In this document: piece by piece, positions 44,536 through 55,400 of the stretch
Numbering within the stretch: the stretch's first letter is position 1
How the letters are laid out: every line of letters begins with the position of its first letter
NCBI RefSeq assembly: GCF_014191605.1
Contig: NZ_JACHWU010000003.1
Coordinates: 682,001 to 746,000 of the forward strand
Source: Prauserella isguenensis
GTDB taxonomy: Bacteria; Actinomycetota; Actinomycetes; Mycobacteriales; Pseudonocardiaceae
Direction of reading: 5' to 3'
Length of the DNA: 64,000 nucleotides
Notes under the pieces: model-generated
Databases searched by the model: none
Seen by the model: only the letters and a program-made list of their open reading frames with translations
Told to the model about the DNA's origin: nothing
Translations under genes and position numbers: made by a program

Positions 44536-45642
44536 GTGCGCATCGCCGTCCCGAAGGAAGTCAAGAAGCACGAGTACCGGGTTGCTCTGACCCCGGCGGG
44601 AGCTCACGAGCTGACCGCGCACGGCCATCAGGTTTACGTGGAGGCCGGCGCCGGCCTGGGCTCCGCGATCAAGGACGAGGAGTACGTCGCTGCGGGCGCG
44701 AAGATCCTGCCGACGGCCGACGACGCCTGGTCCGAGGGCGACCTCGTGCTGAAGGTCAAGGAGCCGATCAGCGAGGAGTACGGCAGACTGCGGTCGAACC
44801 AGGTGCTGTTCACGTATCTGCACCTGGCGGCGGACCGGGCGCTGACCGAGGCGCTCATGACCGCGGGCATGACGTCGATCGCGTACGAGACGGTGCAGCT
44901 GCCCAACGGTTCGTTGCCGCTGTTGGCTCCGATGTCGGAGGTCGCGGGCAGGCTGGCTCCGCAGGTGGGCGCGTACTCGCTGATGCAGCCCGGAGGCGGC
45001 CGTGGCGTGCTGATCGGCGGCGTTCCCGGTGTGCACCCGGCGCGGGTCGTCGTCGTCGGTGGCGGTGTGGCCGGCCTGAACGCAGCTCGGATCGCGCTGG
45101 GCCTGGGCGCCGACGTCGAGGTGCTGGACACGAACGTGGACCGGCTGCGGCAGATCGACAGCGACTTCGGCGGGCGGATCCGCACCGTGACGTCGAACGC
45201 GTTCACCCTCGAGCAGGCCGTGCTCGAAGCGGATCTGGTGGTCGGCGCCGTGCTGGTGGCGGGCGCGAAGGCGCCGAAGTTGGTGTCGAACGACCTGGTG
45301 TCGCGGATGAAGCCGGGCAGCGTGCTGGTGGACATCTCGATCGACCAGGGCGGTTGCTTCGCGGATTCACGTCCGACGACGCACGACGAGCCGACGTACC
45401 GGGTGCACGATTCGGTGTTCTACTGCGTGGCCAACATGCCGGGTGCCGTGCCGCGGACGTCGACGTACGGCCTGACGAACGTCACGTTGCCGTACGTGCT
45501 GCGGCTCGCCGAGGACGGCTGGGAGGGTGCGCTGCGTGCGGATCCGAACCTGGCGAAGGGGCTGAACACGCACGCGGGCGCGTTGACGAACGCTCCGGTC
45601 GCGACGGCCCACGGCTTGACCTACACGCCGGCCGACCTGTGA
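44536..45642 (+). CDS. ald: Alanine dehydrogenase
   Basis: NAD-dependent interconversion of alanine and pyruvate/ammonia. 368 residues, close to the mycobacterial enzyme. N-terminal RIAVPKEVKKHEYRVALTP, catalytic-region FTYLHLAADRALTEAL (His) and MSEVAGRLAPQVGAYSLMQP, NAD-binding VVVVGGGVAGLNAARIALGL. GTG 44536 with GAGGAGG 5 nt upstream is much better than the earlier in-frame start at 44512. The 199-bp region to the divergent oxidoreductase holds the promoters of both genes. Confidence 0.96.
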   Translation: MRIAVPKEVKKHEYRVALTPAGAHELTAHGHQVYVEAGAGLGSAIKDEEYVAAGAKILPTADDAWSEGDLVLKVKEPISEEYGRLRSNQVLFTYLHLAADRALTEALMTAGMTSIAYETVQLPNGSLPLLAPMSEVAGRLAPQVGAYSLMQPGGGRGVLIGGVPGVHPARVVVVGGGVAGLNAARIALGLGADVEVLDTNVDRLRQIDSDFGGRIRTVTSNAFTLEQAVLEADLVVGAVLVAGAKAPKLVSNDLVSRMKPGSVLVDISIDQGGCFADSRPTTHDEPTYRVHDSVFYCVANMPGAVPRTSTYGLTNVTLPYVLRLAEDGWEGALRADPNLAKGLNTHAGALTNAPVATAHGLTYTPADL

Positions 45643-46321
45643 GCCCACTGCCGCGGGGCGTGGCCGGTCCACGGCGACGCCTGCCCCGCTCCGCGACCGC
45701 GCACCTCCGCGATCACGCACCGTGCAAGCGGCCACGCCCGACCGGACCGAGACACGTGCCCGCAGAAGCCCGATGAATCGGCATTCACGACGAGGCGATC
45801 CCGGAGTCAGCGGCGCGCTGAGGCTCTGCCACCGGCGCCGCTATGCGGGCCACTGGAAACAGTTGAATAGGGGCGGCCCGCTCAACCAGCCTGGGGGTCA
45901 CCGGGAGCGGGCCGCCACGTACCAGCTTAAGTCGTCGCTCGGTGGTTCGCCGCCCCGGGGTCGGCAAGTCGTGGGGTTTTTTGTTCACGAATCTCTGTTG
46001 TTTCCGGGCAACTGTCGACCTCGGTACGGCGGATTCCGGCATCGACACACAGAGTGACCGTTCTCGGGCGCCGGGCCGTCGCCGGGCCTCGAATCGCCGA
46101 CCTCCCCATCCTCGGCGCGGGACATGGGGCAGGATGGCGACCGCCACAGTGACGGACACCGCGTTCGCTGGTGCCGCGGACCGCTCGGCCGCTCTTCGCG
46201 GAGCCGGGAGTGCATCGCCGTCACGTGGTGCGACCGCACGTCAAGCGCGGTCGCAGGGGCCACGGCGCACCAATGGGGACAGCGCCCCGAAAAGGGACAG
46301 CGCACCAAAAGGGGATGGACA
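45643..46321. other. 679-bp gene-free region after ald with a structured element
   Basis: No convincing protein is seen in any frame. At 45872-45916 there is a perfect 12-bp stem, GGCGGCCCGCTC with GAGCGGGCCGCC, enclosing a 21-nt loop. At 45977-45982 there is a T6 run preceded by GTCGTGGGG. This T-run, rare in such GC-rich DNA, could mark the 3' end of a small RNA of roughly 100-130 nt or simply a terminator region after ald. No Rfam family was recognised by eye. The rest (45983-46321) leads to the ABC operon and shows only a good Shine-Dalgarno at its end. Confidence 0.45.
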
Positions 46322-47422
46322 ATGCACGACGGCAGTGGCCGCATCGCGGTGCAGAACCTCACCAAACAGTTCGGGGCCGTGACGGCGGTCCAGAACCTGA
46401 GCTTCACCGTGGAACCGGGCTCGGTCACCGGGTTCCTCGGGCCGAACGGTGCGGGGAAGACGACGACCCTGCGCATGCTGCTCGGGCTGGTGACACCGAC
46501 ATCGGGTGCGGCGACGATCAACGGACGCCCGTACACGCAGCTCGGCAACCCGGCACGGGTCGCCGGGGCTGTGCTGGAGAACGAGGGCTTCCACTCGGCC
46601 CGCACGGCGCGGAACCACCTGCGGGTGTACGCGGCCGCGATCGGTGTTCCGGATCAGCGCGTGGACGAGCTACTCGGCCTGGTGGGCCTCACGCCCGCGG
46701 CGGACCGGCCGGCCGGGAGCTACTCGCTGGGTATGCGGCAACGGCTGTCGCTGGCCACGGCGCTGCTGGGCGACCCGCAGGTACTGGTGCTCGACGAACC
46801 GTCGAACGGCCTGGACCCGGAGGGCATCGCGTGGTTGCGCGGGTTCCTGCAGTCGTTCGCGAAGCAGGGCCGCACGGTGCTGGTGTCGAGTCACCTGCTC
46901 TCCGAGGTGGAGCAGATGATCGACCAGGTCGTGATCGTCAGCGCGGGAATGACGCGCTACTACGGCCCGCTCGAACAGTTGCGTGCCTCGCAGCGTTCGC
47001 GGGTGCTGGTGCAGCCCGCCGACGCGAACGCCCTCGTCACCGCGTTGCAGGAAGCGGGTGTCGGCGAGGTGCAGCCCGCCCACGACGGCCGGGTGGCCGT
47101 GATGAACGCCACCGTGCAGCAGATCGGTGACGTCGCCGCGAAGGCGGGCGTGGCGGTCTACGGCATGGAGGAGGAGAAGGCGGACCTCGAGCAGCTGTTC
47201 TTCCAGATGACCAGCCCGCAGTACGCCGGCGGCCCGTTGCCACCGGGCCAGCCTCCCCAGCAACCTCCCCAGCCGCCACAGCAACCTCCCCAGCCGCCGC
47301 AGCAACCACCGGGTCCGCCACCCGGGTTCCCACCGGGACCGCCCGCGGGGCAGCCGCAGAATCCGTACCAGGCTCCGGGCTACCAGCAGCCGGGCCAGCA
47401 GGGCTGGGGAGGTGGCCAGTGA
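46322..47422 (+). CDS. ABC transporter ATP-binding protein (ABC-2 exporter type) with Pro-rich tail
   Basis: 366 residues. ABC ATPase: Walker A GPNGAGKTTTLRML, signature YSLGMRQRLSLATALL (LGMRQ variant), Walker B QVLVLDEPSNGLDPEG, H-loop VLVSSHLLSEVEQ. From about residue 306 it has a tail of PPQQPPQPPQQPP-type repeats ending in GQQGWGGGQ, an added low-complexity segment. It pairs with the permease in the next gene (overlap GTGA). The ATG is preceded by AGGGGA. Cargo is unknown. Confidence 0.92.
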   Translation: MHDGSGRIAVQNLTKQFGAVTAVQNLSFTVEPGSVTGFLGPNGAGKTTTLRMLLGLVTPTSGAATINGRPYTQLGNPARVAGAVLENEGFHSARTARNHLRVYAAAIGVPDQRVDELLGLVGLTPAADRPAGSYSLGMRQRLSLATALLGDPQVLVLDEPSNGLDPEGIAWLRGFLQSFAKQGRTVLVSSHLLSEVEQMIDQVVIVSAGMTRYYGPLEQLRASQRSRVLVQPADANALVTALQEAGVGEVQPAHDGRVAVMNATVQQIGDVAAKAGVAVYGMEEEKADLEQLFFQMTSPQYAGGPLPPGQPPQQPPQPPQQPPQPPQQPPGPPPGFPPGPPAGQPQNPYQAPGYQQPGQQGWGGGQ

Positions 47423-48312
47423 TGGGCAACCTGATCAAGGCCGAAATGCGCAAGATCATCACCACCAAGAGCTGGTGGGCGCTGCTGATCCCCGCGTTCT
47501 TCGCCTCGCTGCTGTTCGCACTCGGTTGGGGTGCGTTCACCAACGAGGTCGGTGAGGTCCTCAGCAGCCGGGAGACCCAGACGATCACCGGGGCGCTCGG
47601 TATCGAGACCGGCGAACTACCCATGGGCCTGCTCGCCATCGGTCACGGCATCAACGTCGGCCTGCTGTTCGCGGTGATCCTCGGCGTGCTGGCCGTCGCA
47701 GGTGAGTACGGCAAGAAGACCATCACGACGACGTTCCTGACGGCGCCGAACCGCCCGATGGCGCTCGGCGCGAAGATGCTCACCTACAGCGGCTGGGGGG
47801 CACTGTACGGGCTGGTCGTATCCGCGGCCGCGAGCCTCGGCATCGCGTTCGTCGTCGACGGCGAACGAATGCCGTCGAGCGGGCAGTGGCTGGCCGTCAT
47901 CGGCACCTCGCTGCTCGCGGGCGTGCTGGCGACGCTGTTCGGCATCGGTGTCGGTGCCCTGTGGAAGAGTGTGGCGGGCAGCGTCGTCACGCTCACCATC
48001 TACATGCTGCTGATCGAGAACGTGTGGGTCTTCGTCAGCTTCGGGCTGTGGCAGGAGAACGTGGCCTGGATGGGCGGCGTGCTGCCGAACGGCACGCTGA
48101 ACGGCATCGTCGGTGCGATCGGCGCCGAGGCGTTCGGCGCCGCCGGGGTGAAGATCCCGGGTCTCGAATACGAGACCGCGTGGCTCCTGCAGTACACGGC
48201 GGGCGCGCCGGGGGCATTCTCGTGGTGGGCCTCCGCGCTGATCTTCTTCGGCTGGACGATGCTGTTCTTCGGCGGCGGCTGGGCGGTCAACCAGAAGCGC
48301 GACATCACGTAG
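47419..48312 (+). CDS. ABC-2 type permease
   Basis: 297 residues with about six hydrophobic segments (WWALLIPAFFASLLFALGWG, GINVGLLFAVILGVLAVAGE, SVVTLTIYMLLIENVWVFVS, WWASALIFFGWTMLFFGGGW) and a GEYGKKTITTTFLTAP loop typical of ABC-2 permeases. Partner of the upstream ATPase. GTG 47419 or ATG 47422 are both possible; GGAGG lies 7 or 10 nt upstream. It is 27 bp from the fused ABC exporter that follows. Confidence 0.88.
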   Translation: MMGNLIKAEMRKIITTKSWWALLIPAFFASLLFALGWGAFTNEVGEVLSSRETQTITGALGIETGELPMGLLAIGHGINVGLLFAVILGVLAVAGEYGKKTITTTFLTAPNRPMALGAKMLTYSGWGALYGLVVSAAASLGIAFVVDGERMPSSGQWLAVIGTSLLAGVLATLFGIGVGALWKSVAGSVVTLTIYMLLIENVWVFVSFGLWQENVAWMGGVLPNGTLNGIVGAIGAEAFGAAGVKIPGLEYETAWLLQYTAGAPGAFSWWASALIFFGWTMLFFGGGWAVNQKRDIT

Positions 48313-48339
48313 CAGGCAGGCGACGAGGAGGAACCGGAA

Positions 48340-51300
48340 GTGTCGGGGCGGATCGGCAGCGCGGAGAGGGACACCGCGACCAGCACCGATCCGCCCGGCA
48401 CTCCGGGGCCGCCCGGTACGCCGGGGCCGCCCGGCCGGGGCGGCTGGGTGCGACGCATCGCCGCGGCGTGCTGGCGGCACCCGGCCCTGGTCGTCCTCGC
48501 GTTCGGCGCGGCCGTCCTCGGCGTCGGCGTCCAAGCGGTGAGCCCGCTGCTGATCCGCGAGGGCGTCGACGGCGCCGTCGCGGGCTCGACAGCGAACCTG
48601 CCATGGCTCGCCGTCGCGCTCCTCACGTTGCATCTGCTGGCGTTCGGCGCCGCGTTCGGCAGGCGTTACGTCGGCGGCAGACTCGCACTCGACGTCCAGC
48701 ACGACCTGCGGCGTTCGGTGTTCGCCGCGGTGTCGCGGCTCGACGGAGGCAAACAGGACTCGCTGCGCACGGGTCAGATCGTCTCGCGCGCCATCACCGA
48801 TCTACAGCTCGTGACCGGGTTCCTGATGCAGGTGCCGCTGTCGGCCGGGTCGATCGTGTTCGCGGTGCTGGCGCTCGGGGCGATGCTGTGGATGTCGCCG
48901 CTGCTGACCGTGATCGCCCTGATCGTCGGCCCGGCGGTCGCGATCGTCCTCGCGGTGAGCAGACGCAAGCTGTTCCCCGCCACGTGGTCGGCCCAGCAGC
49001 GTGCCGCCGAGATCGCCCAGCACGTCGAGGAGACGGTCACCGGCGTGCGCGTGGTCAAGGGCTTCGGCCAGGAGAGGCGCGAGACGGGCAGACTCTCCGG
49101 CTCGGCGCGCAGGCTGTTCGCCGAACGTCTCCGCGCCGCGAAACTGTCGGCCGTTCCGACCGCGACCACCGGCGCACTGCCCGCGGCGGGCCAGATCGCC
49201 GTACTGGCGGTGGGCGGCATCCTGGCGCTCAGGGGGCAGATCAGCCTCGGCACGTTCCTGGCGTTCGCCACGTACGTCTCGTCCCTCACCGGGCCGGCAC
49301 GCATGCTCGCGAGCCTCGTCGTGCAGGCGCAGCTCACGCGCGCGGGTGCGGAACGTGTGCACGAGCTCATCGACGCGCAGCCCGAGGTACGTGAGCGGGC
49401 CGATCCGGAACCGGTCCCCGACGGGCCGCTGGACATCGAGCTGGACGACGTGCGGTTCGGCTACACCCTGTCCGAACCCGTACTCGACGGATTGTCCCTG
49501 CGAGCCAGGCCCGGCGAGACCCTCGCACTCGTCGGTACCGCCGGTTCCGGCAAGTCCACGATCTCGCTGTTGCTCCCCCGCTTCTACGACGTCCACGAGG
49601 GCGCGGCGCGCCTCGGCGGCGCCGACGTCCGCGATCTCGGCCTGACCGAACTGCGCCGCACCGTGGGCGTGGTGTTCGAGGAGGCGTTCCTGTTCTCGAC
49701 GTCCGTGCGGGACAACATCGCCTACGGCAGACCGGACGCCTCCGACGCGGAGGTGATCGCGGCAGCGAGGGCGGCCGAGGCCCACGAGTTCATCGCCGCA
49801 CTGCCCGACGGGTACGACACCCAGGTGGGCGAGCGCGGACTCACTCTGTCCGGCGGGCAGCGGCAGCGCCTCGGCCTGGCGCGTGCACTCCTCACCGATC
49901 CGCGAGTACTGATCCTCGACGACGCCACGTCAGCGGTCGACACCGCTACCGAGGCCGCCATCCACGACACACTGCGCGACGTCATGCGCGATCGCACGAC
50001 GCTGCTGATCGCCCACCGTCGCTCCACCCTCGCGCTGGCCGACCGGATCGCGGTGCTGGACGCGGGCCGGGTCGTCGACGTCGGCACCGCGGGGGAGCTC
50101 GAGGTGCGCTGCCCGCTGTACCGGGAGCTGGTGTCCGGCCCCGGCGACGACGCCGAGGAGCCCGGCCACCGCGTGCCGCCCCAGCCCGGTGAGGGCGGCA
50201 TCACCCCGGAGTTGTGGCCCCGTACCCACACCGACCGGGCGAACACCGACCCGGCCGAGGCCGAGACCTCGCCGAGACCGGCAGTATCGACAACCGCGCC
50301 GGCCACGGGCCGCGGAGGCGGACCCGGCGGGCACGCCTCGCTCGACCTGCCGCCGACACCGGAGCTCCTCGACCGCGTCCAAGCCCTCCCGCCCGCCACG
50401 GACCGGCCCGATCTCGGTGACCTCGACCCCACCGCGCCCGACCCGCGGTTCCGGCTCGCGAGCCTGCTGCGGCCTGTCCGGGGACTACTGGCCGCGGTCA
50501 TCGCGTTCGTGGCGATAGACGCACTGGCGACGATCGCCGTGCCCGCTCTCTACCAACGCGGCGTCGACGACGGCGTACGCACCGGCGCCGAGTCCGTCGT
50601 ACTCGTCGCGGCCGCGATCGGCCTCGTCGTCATCGCGTTCGACTGGCTCGCGATCGCGTTGCAGACCCGACTGACCGCCCGCACCGGCGAATCGGTGCTG
50701 TACCTGTTGCGGGTGCGCAGCTACGCCCACCTGCAACGGCTCGGACTCGACTACTACGAGCGCGAGCTGTCCGGGCGGATCATGACGCGGATGACCACCG
50801 ACGTCGACGCGCTGTCGACGTTCCTGCAGACCGGCCTCGCCACGGCCGTCGTCAGCGTGCTGACCCTCGTGGGCATCAGCGTGGCGCTCGTCGTCACCGC
50901 ACCCGGGCTGTCGCTGTACGTGTTCGCCGTGCTGCCGGTGCTCGTCGTCGCGACGGTGCTGTTCCGCAGACGTGCCTCGGCCGCCTACACCGAGGCACGC
51001 GAACGAGTCAGCGCCGTGAACGCCGACATGCAGGAGAACGTCAACGGGCTCCGCGTCGCCCAGGCCTACACGCGTGAGGAGCGCTCGGCCCGCGACTTCG
51101 CCTCCCGCAGCGACGCCTACCGCCGCTCCCGCCTGCGCGCCCAGCGGTACGTCGCCACGTACTTCCCGTTCGTGACGCTACTGTCCGGCGTCGCGGAGGT
51201 CATGGTGCTCACGGCGGGGGCGAGTGGAGTGGCGAGCGGCGAGCTCTCACCCGGCGTGCTGATGGCGTTCCTGCTGTACCTCGGGCTGTTCTTCTCGCCG

Positions 51301-52233
51301 GTGCAGCAACTGTCGACGGTGTTCGACGGCTATCAGCAGGCGAAGGTCGGCCTGCGGCGAATCGGCGACCTGCTGCGCACGCCGACGTCCGTGCCGCCGC
51401 CCGATCGCCCGGTCGCCGTTCCCGAGCGGTTGCGCGGCGACGTCGGGCTCGACGACGTCGGCTTCCACTACCCCGGCGCCGAGACACCCGCACTCGCCGA
51501 CGTCTCGCTCGTGGTGCCCGCGGGCACCACGGTGGCGTTCGTCGGCGCGACCGGTGCCGGCAAGTCGACGGCCGTCAAGCTGCTCGCACGGTTCTACGAC
51601 GCCACGACCGGCACGGTGCGGATCGACGGTGTCGACGTGCGGGACTACGACCCGGCCGCACTCCGCGCCCGCGTGGGCGTCGTGCCGCAGGAACCGCACC
51701 TGTTCGTCGGTTCCGTGGCCGACAACGTCCGCTACGGCAGGCCCGCCGCCACCGATGCCGAGGTGGAGGCCGCCGTCCGTGCGGTGGGCGCACTCGAGGG
51801 CGTCGCCGCGCTGCCGGACGGGTTCACCCAGCAGGTCGGCGAACGTGGGCGCTCGTTGTCGGCGGGCCAGCGACAGCTCGTCGCGCTCGCCAGAGCCGAG
51901 CTCGTCGACCCCGACGTGCTGCTCCTCGACGAGGCGACCGCCGCACTCGACCCCGCCACCGAGGACGCCGTACTGCGCGCCACCGACCGCATCGCGGCCA
52001 CGCGCACCACCTTCGTCGTCGCCCACCGACTCGCGACGGCCGCACGCGCCGACCGCATCGTCGTGCTGGACCACGGCCGGGTCGTCGAGGACGGCTCCCA
52101 CGCCGAGCTGCTCGCGGCCGATGGGGCGTACGCCAGGCTGTGGCGCCTCGGCGACGGCGCGGCGACCGACACGCCTGCCGGCGAAGCCCCTGCAGCCGGG
52201 TCACCGCCGGCAGGCACGCCCCGATCCGGCTGA
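48340..52233 (+). CDS. Fused heterodimer-type ABC exporter (TMD-NBD-TMD-NBD)
   Basis: 1297 residues in one chain, like mycobacterial Rv0194. Half 1: six-helix TMD, Walker A GTAGSGKSTISLLL (near 398), LSGGQRQRLGLARAL, Walker B RVLILDDATSAVD. Half 2: TMD from about 710, Walker A GATGAGKSTAVKLL (near 1068), LSAGQRQLVALARA, Walker B VLLLDEATAALD. In half 1 the catalytic Glu after Walker B is Asp and the Q-loop Gln reads Glu (VVFEEAFLFS), so one ATP site is degenerate. The two halves are joined by an ~80-residue Pro/Thr-rich linker, and the N-terminus has a TPGPPGTPGPPG stretch. GAGGAGG lies 8 nt before GTG 48340. A multidrug or lipid exporter is likely. Confidence 0.93.
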   Translation: MSGRIGSAERDTATSTDPPGTPGPPGTPGPPGRGGWVRRIAAACWRHPALVVLAFGAAVLGVGVQAVSPLLIREGVDGAVAGSTANLPWLAVALLTLHLLAFGAAFGRRYVGGRLALDVQHDLRRSVFAAVSRLDGGKQDSLRTGQIVSRAITDLQLVTGFLMQVPLSAGSIVFAVLALGAMLWMSPLLTVIALIVGPAVAIVLAVSRRKLFPATWSAQQRAAEIAQHVEETVTGVRVVKGFGQERRETGRLSGSARRLFAERLRAAKLSAVPTATTGALPAAGQIAVLAVGGILALRGQISLGTFLAFATYVSSLTGPARMLASLVVQAQLTRAGAERVHELIDAQPEVRERADPEPVPDGPLDIELDDVRFGYTLSEPVLDGLSLRARPGETLALVGTAGSGKSTISLLLPRFYDVHEGAARLGGADVRDLGLTELRRTVGVVFEEAFLFSTSVRDNIAYGRPDASDAEVIAAARAAEAHEFIAALPDGYDTQVGERGLTLSGGQRQRLGLARALLTDPRVLILDDATSAVDTATEAAIHDTLRDVMRDRTTLLIAHRRSTLALADRIAVLDAGRVVDVGTAGELEVRCPLYRELVSGPGDDAEEPGHRVPPQPGEGGITPELWPRTHTDRANTDPAEAETSPRPAVSTTAPATGRGGGPGGHASLDLPPTPELLDRVQALPPATDRPDLGDLDPTAPDPRFRLASLLRPVRGLLAAVIAFVAIDALATIAVPALYQRGVDDGVRTGAESVVLVAAAIGLVVIAFDWLAIALQTRLTARTGESVLYLLRVRSYAHLQRLGLDYYERELSGRIMTRMTTDVDALSTFLQTGLATAVVSVLTLVGISVALVVTAPGLSLYVFAVLPVLVVATVLFRRRASAAYTEARERVSAVNADMQENVNGLRVAQAYTREERSARDFASRSDAYRRSRLRAQRYVATYFPFVTLLSGVAEVMVLTAGASGVASGELSPGVLMAFLLYLGLFFSPVQQLSTVFDGYQQAKVGLRRIGDLLRTPTSVPPPDRPVAVPERLRGDVGLDDVGFHYPGAETPALADVSLVVPAGTTVAFVGATGAGKSTAVKLLARFYDATTGTVRIDGVDVRDYDPAALRARVGVVPQEPHLFVGSVADNVRYGRPAATDAEVEAAVRAVGALEGVAALPDGFTQQVGERGRSLSAGQRQLVALARAELVDPDVLLLDEATAALDPATEDAVLRATDRIAATRTTFVVAHRLATAARADRIVVLDHGRVVEDGSHAELLAADGAYARLWRLGDGAATDTPAGEAPAAGSPPAGTPRSG

Positions 52234-52478
52234 ACGACCGCGACCGACTCTCACGAAAACGGGATGACCCCGGTCACGAAAACCTGCGCCGGTCGCCGGG
52301 GTCGGCGAGGGTCGGGTATACGCCCGACGACCGGTATCGATTCAGTGATAAATCCGGGCTGCCCGACGCCGGCGGATCCGGCGTCAAGTGCGAGTTCGGT
52401 GACCGAGCCGGCAGCACGGGGGTTAGCCTGGTACGCGCGTAATTGGCACATCGAGACAGATAGAGGCGAGTCCAAGCC

Positions 52479-55400
52479 GTGTCCAGCAGCAGCCCTGCGT
52501 CACAGTTCGGCCCCAACGAATGGCTCGTCGAGGAAATGTACGACCAGTTCCTCGCCGACCCTTCTTCCGTCGACTCCGCGTGGCATGAGTTCTTTGCCGA
52601 CTTCTCCCCCACGCAAGAGCGAAAGCCGGACACGACGGCAGCCGACCCGTCGGCCAACGGCCAGACGCAGGCTCCGGCGCAGGCGCAAGGTAATGGCCGT
52701 GCCACCCGGTCGCAGACCCCGAAGCAGGCGGCGTCCTCTGCCCAGAAGTCCACTGCCGAGGCGCCCGCGAAGGCCGCCCCCGCGAAGCAGGCTCCCGCGA
52801 AGGCCTCCGCTCCCGCGTCCGAGGCCCCTGCCACCGGCGACAAGAAGGCCGGCGGCGCCGCGAAGAGCGACAAGGCGGCCGCCGGCAAGGCCGAGAAGCC
52901 GGAGAAGAGCGAGCCCGAGTCGAAGGTGCTCCGCGGCCCCGCCGCGGCGATCGCGAAGAACATGGACGCCTCGCTGAGCGTCCCGACGGCGACCAGTGTG
53001 CGTGCGGTGCCGGCGAAGCTGATGGCCGACAACCGCATCGTCATCAACAACCACCTGAAGCGTTCGCGCGGCGGGAAGATCTCGTTCACGCACCTCATCG
53101 GCTACGCCATGATCCGCGGGCTGCACGAGTACCCGAACATGAACCGGCACTACAAGGTGGTCGACGGCAAGCCGCACGCCGTCACGCCGGAGCACGTCAA
53201 CATCGGCCTGGCGATCGACATGCCGGGCAAGGACGGCGCCCGCAACCTCGTCGTGGCGTCGATCAAGAACTGCGAGAGCATGACGTTCCTGCAGTTCTGG
53301 CAGGCCTACGAGGACATCGTCCGCAAGGCGCGGGGCAACAAGCTCACCGCCGACGACTTCGCGGGCACCACGATCTCGCTGACCAACCCGGGCGGCATCG
53401 GCACGAACCACTCGGTGCCGCGGCTGCAGTCCGGCCAGGGCACGATCATCGGTGTGGGTGCGATGCAGTACCCGGCGCACTTCGAGGGCACGAGCGAGAA
53501 GACCCTCATCGACCTCGGCGTCAGCAAGATCATGACGCTCACGTCGACCTACGACCACCGCATCATTCAGGGCGCGGAGTCGGGCGAGTTCCTCAAGCGC
53601 ATCCACGAGCTGTTGCTGGGCGCCGACAGGTTCTACGACGACATCTTCACGTCGCTGCGGATCCCGTACGAGCCGGTGCGCTGGGTCTCGGACATCCCCG
53701 AGGGCGAGATCGACAAGACCGCACGGGTGCTCGAGCTCATCGAGTCGTACCGCATGCGCGGCCACCTGATGGCCGATACCGACCCGCTGAACTACCGCCA
53801 GCGCCGCCACGAGGACCTCGACGTCCTCTCGCACGGCCTGACGCTGTGGGACCTGGACCGTGAGTTCGCCGTCGGCGGGTTCGCGGGCCAGGAGAAGATG
53901 AAGCTGCGCGACGTCCTCGGTGTGCTGCGTGACTCGTACTGCCGCACGGTCGGCGTCGAGTACACCCACATCCTCGACCCGGACGAACGCCGTTGGATCC
54001 AGGACCGCGTCGAGATCCCGCACGACAAGCCCGAGCCCACGGTGCAGAAGTACGTGCTGAGCAAGCTCAACGCGGCCGAGGCGTTCGAGACGTTCCTCCA
54101 GACCAAGTACGTCGGCCAGAAGCGGTTCTCGCTCGAAGGCAGCGAGACGGTCATCCCGATGCTGGACACGCTGCTGGACAAGGCCGCCGAGCACAGCCTC
54201 GACGAGGTCGTCGTCGGCATGCCGCACCGCGGCAGGCTGAATGTGCTGGCCAACATCGTCGGCAAGCCGATCTCGCAGATCTTCCGCGAGTTCGAGGGCA
54301 ACCTCGACCCGGGCCAGGCGCACGGCTCCGGCGACGTGAAGTACCACCTCGGCGCCGAGGGCAAGTACTTCCGCATGTTCGGCGACGGCGAGACGCGCGT
54401 GTCGCTGACGGCCAACCCGTCGCACTTGGAGACGGTCGACCCGGTGCTCGAGGGCATCGTCCGCGCCAAGCAGGACATCCTCGACAAGGGCGGCGACGTC
54501 GACGGCTTCACGGTGCTGCCGGTGCTGCTGCACGGTGACGCCGCGTTCGCGGGCCAGGGTGTGGTCGCCGAGACGCTGAACCTGTCGCTGCTGCGCGGCT
54601 ACCGCACCGGCGGCACCGTGCACGTGATCATCAACAACCAGGTCGGCTTCACCACCGCGCCCGAGCACGCGCGGTCGTCGAAGTACGCCACCGATGTCGC
54701 CAAGATGATCGGCGCGCCGATCATCCACGTGAACGGCGACGACCCGGAGGCCGCCTACTGGGTCGCGCGGCTGGCGGTGGACTACCGCCAGGCGTTCAAC
54801 AAGGACATCGTGATCGACATGATCTGCTACCGGCGGCGCGGTCACAACGAGGGCGACGATCCCTCGATGACCCAGCCGGGCATGTACGACATCATCGACA
54901 AGAAGCGCAGCGTCCGGAAGACCTACACCGAGGCGCTCATCGGCCGCGGCGACATCTCGATGGCAGAGGCCGAGGCCGCGCTGCGGGACTTCTCCAGCCA
55001 GCTCGAGCACGTCTTCAACGAGGTGCGCGAACTCGAGAAGCACCCGGTCACGCCGAGCCCGTCGGTCGAGGAGGAGCAGCAGGTCCCGGCGAACCTGCCG
55101 ACCGCCGTCTCCCGCGAGACCGTCCAGCACATCGGGGACGCGTTCGTCAACGTGCCCGAGGGCTTCACCCCGCACCCGCGCGTCAAGCCGGTCATGGACC
55201 GTCGCGCCAAGATGGCTCGCGAGGGCAGCATCGACTGGGCCTTCGGTGAGCTGCTGGCCTTCGGGTCCCTCGCGCTCGAACAGCGACTCGTGCGGTTGTC
55301 GGGTCAGGACTCGCGCCGCGGCACGTTCACCCAGCGCCACTCGGTGCTGATCGACCGCGACAGCGGCAGGGAGTACTCGCCGTTGCAGCACCTCGCCGAC

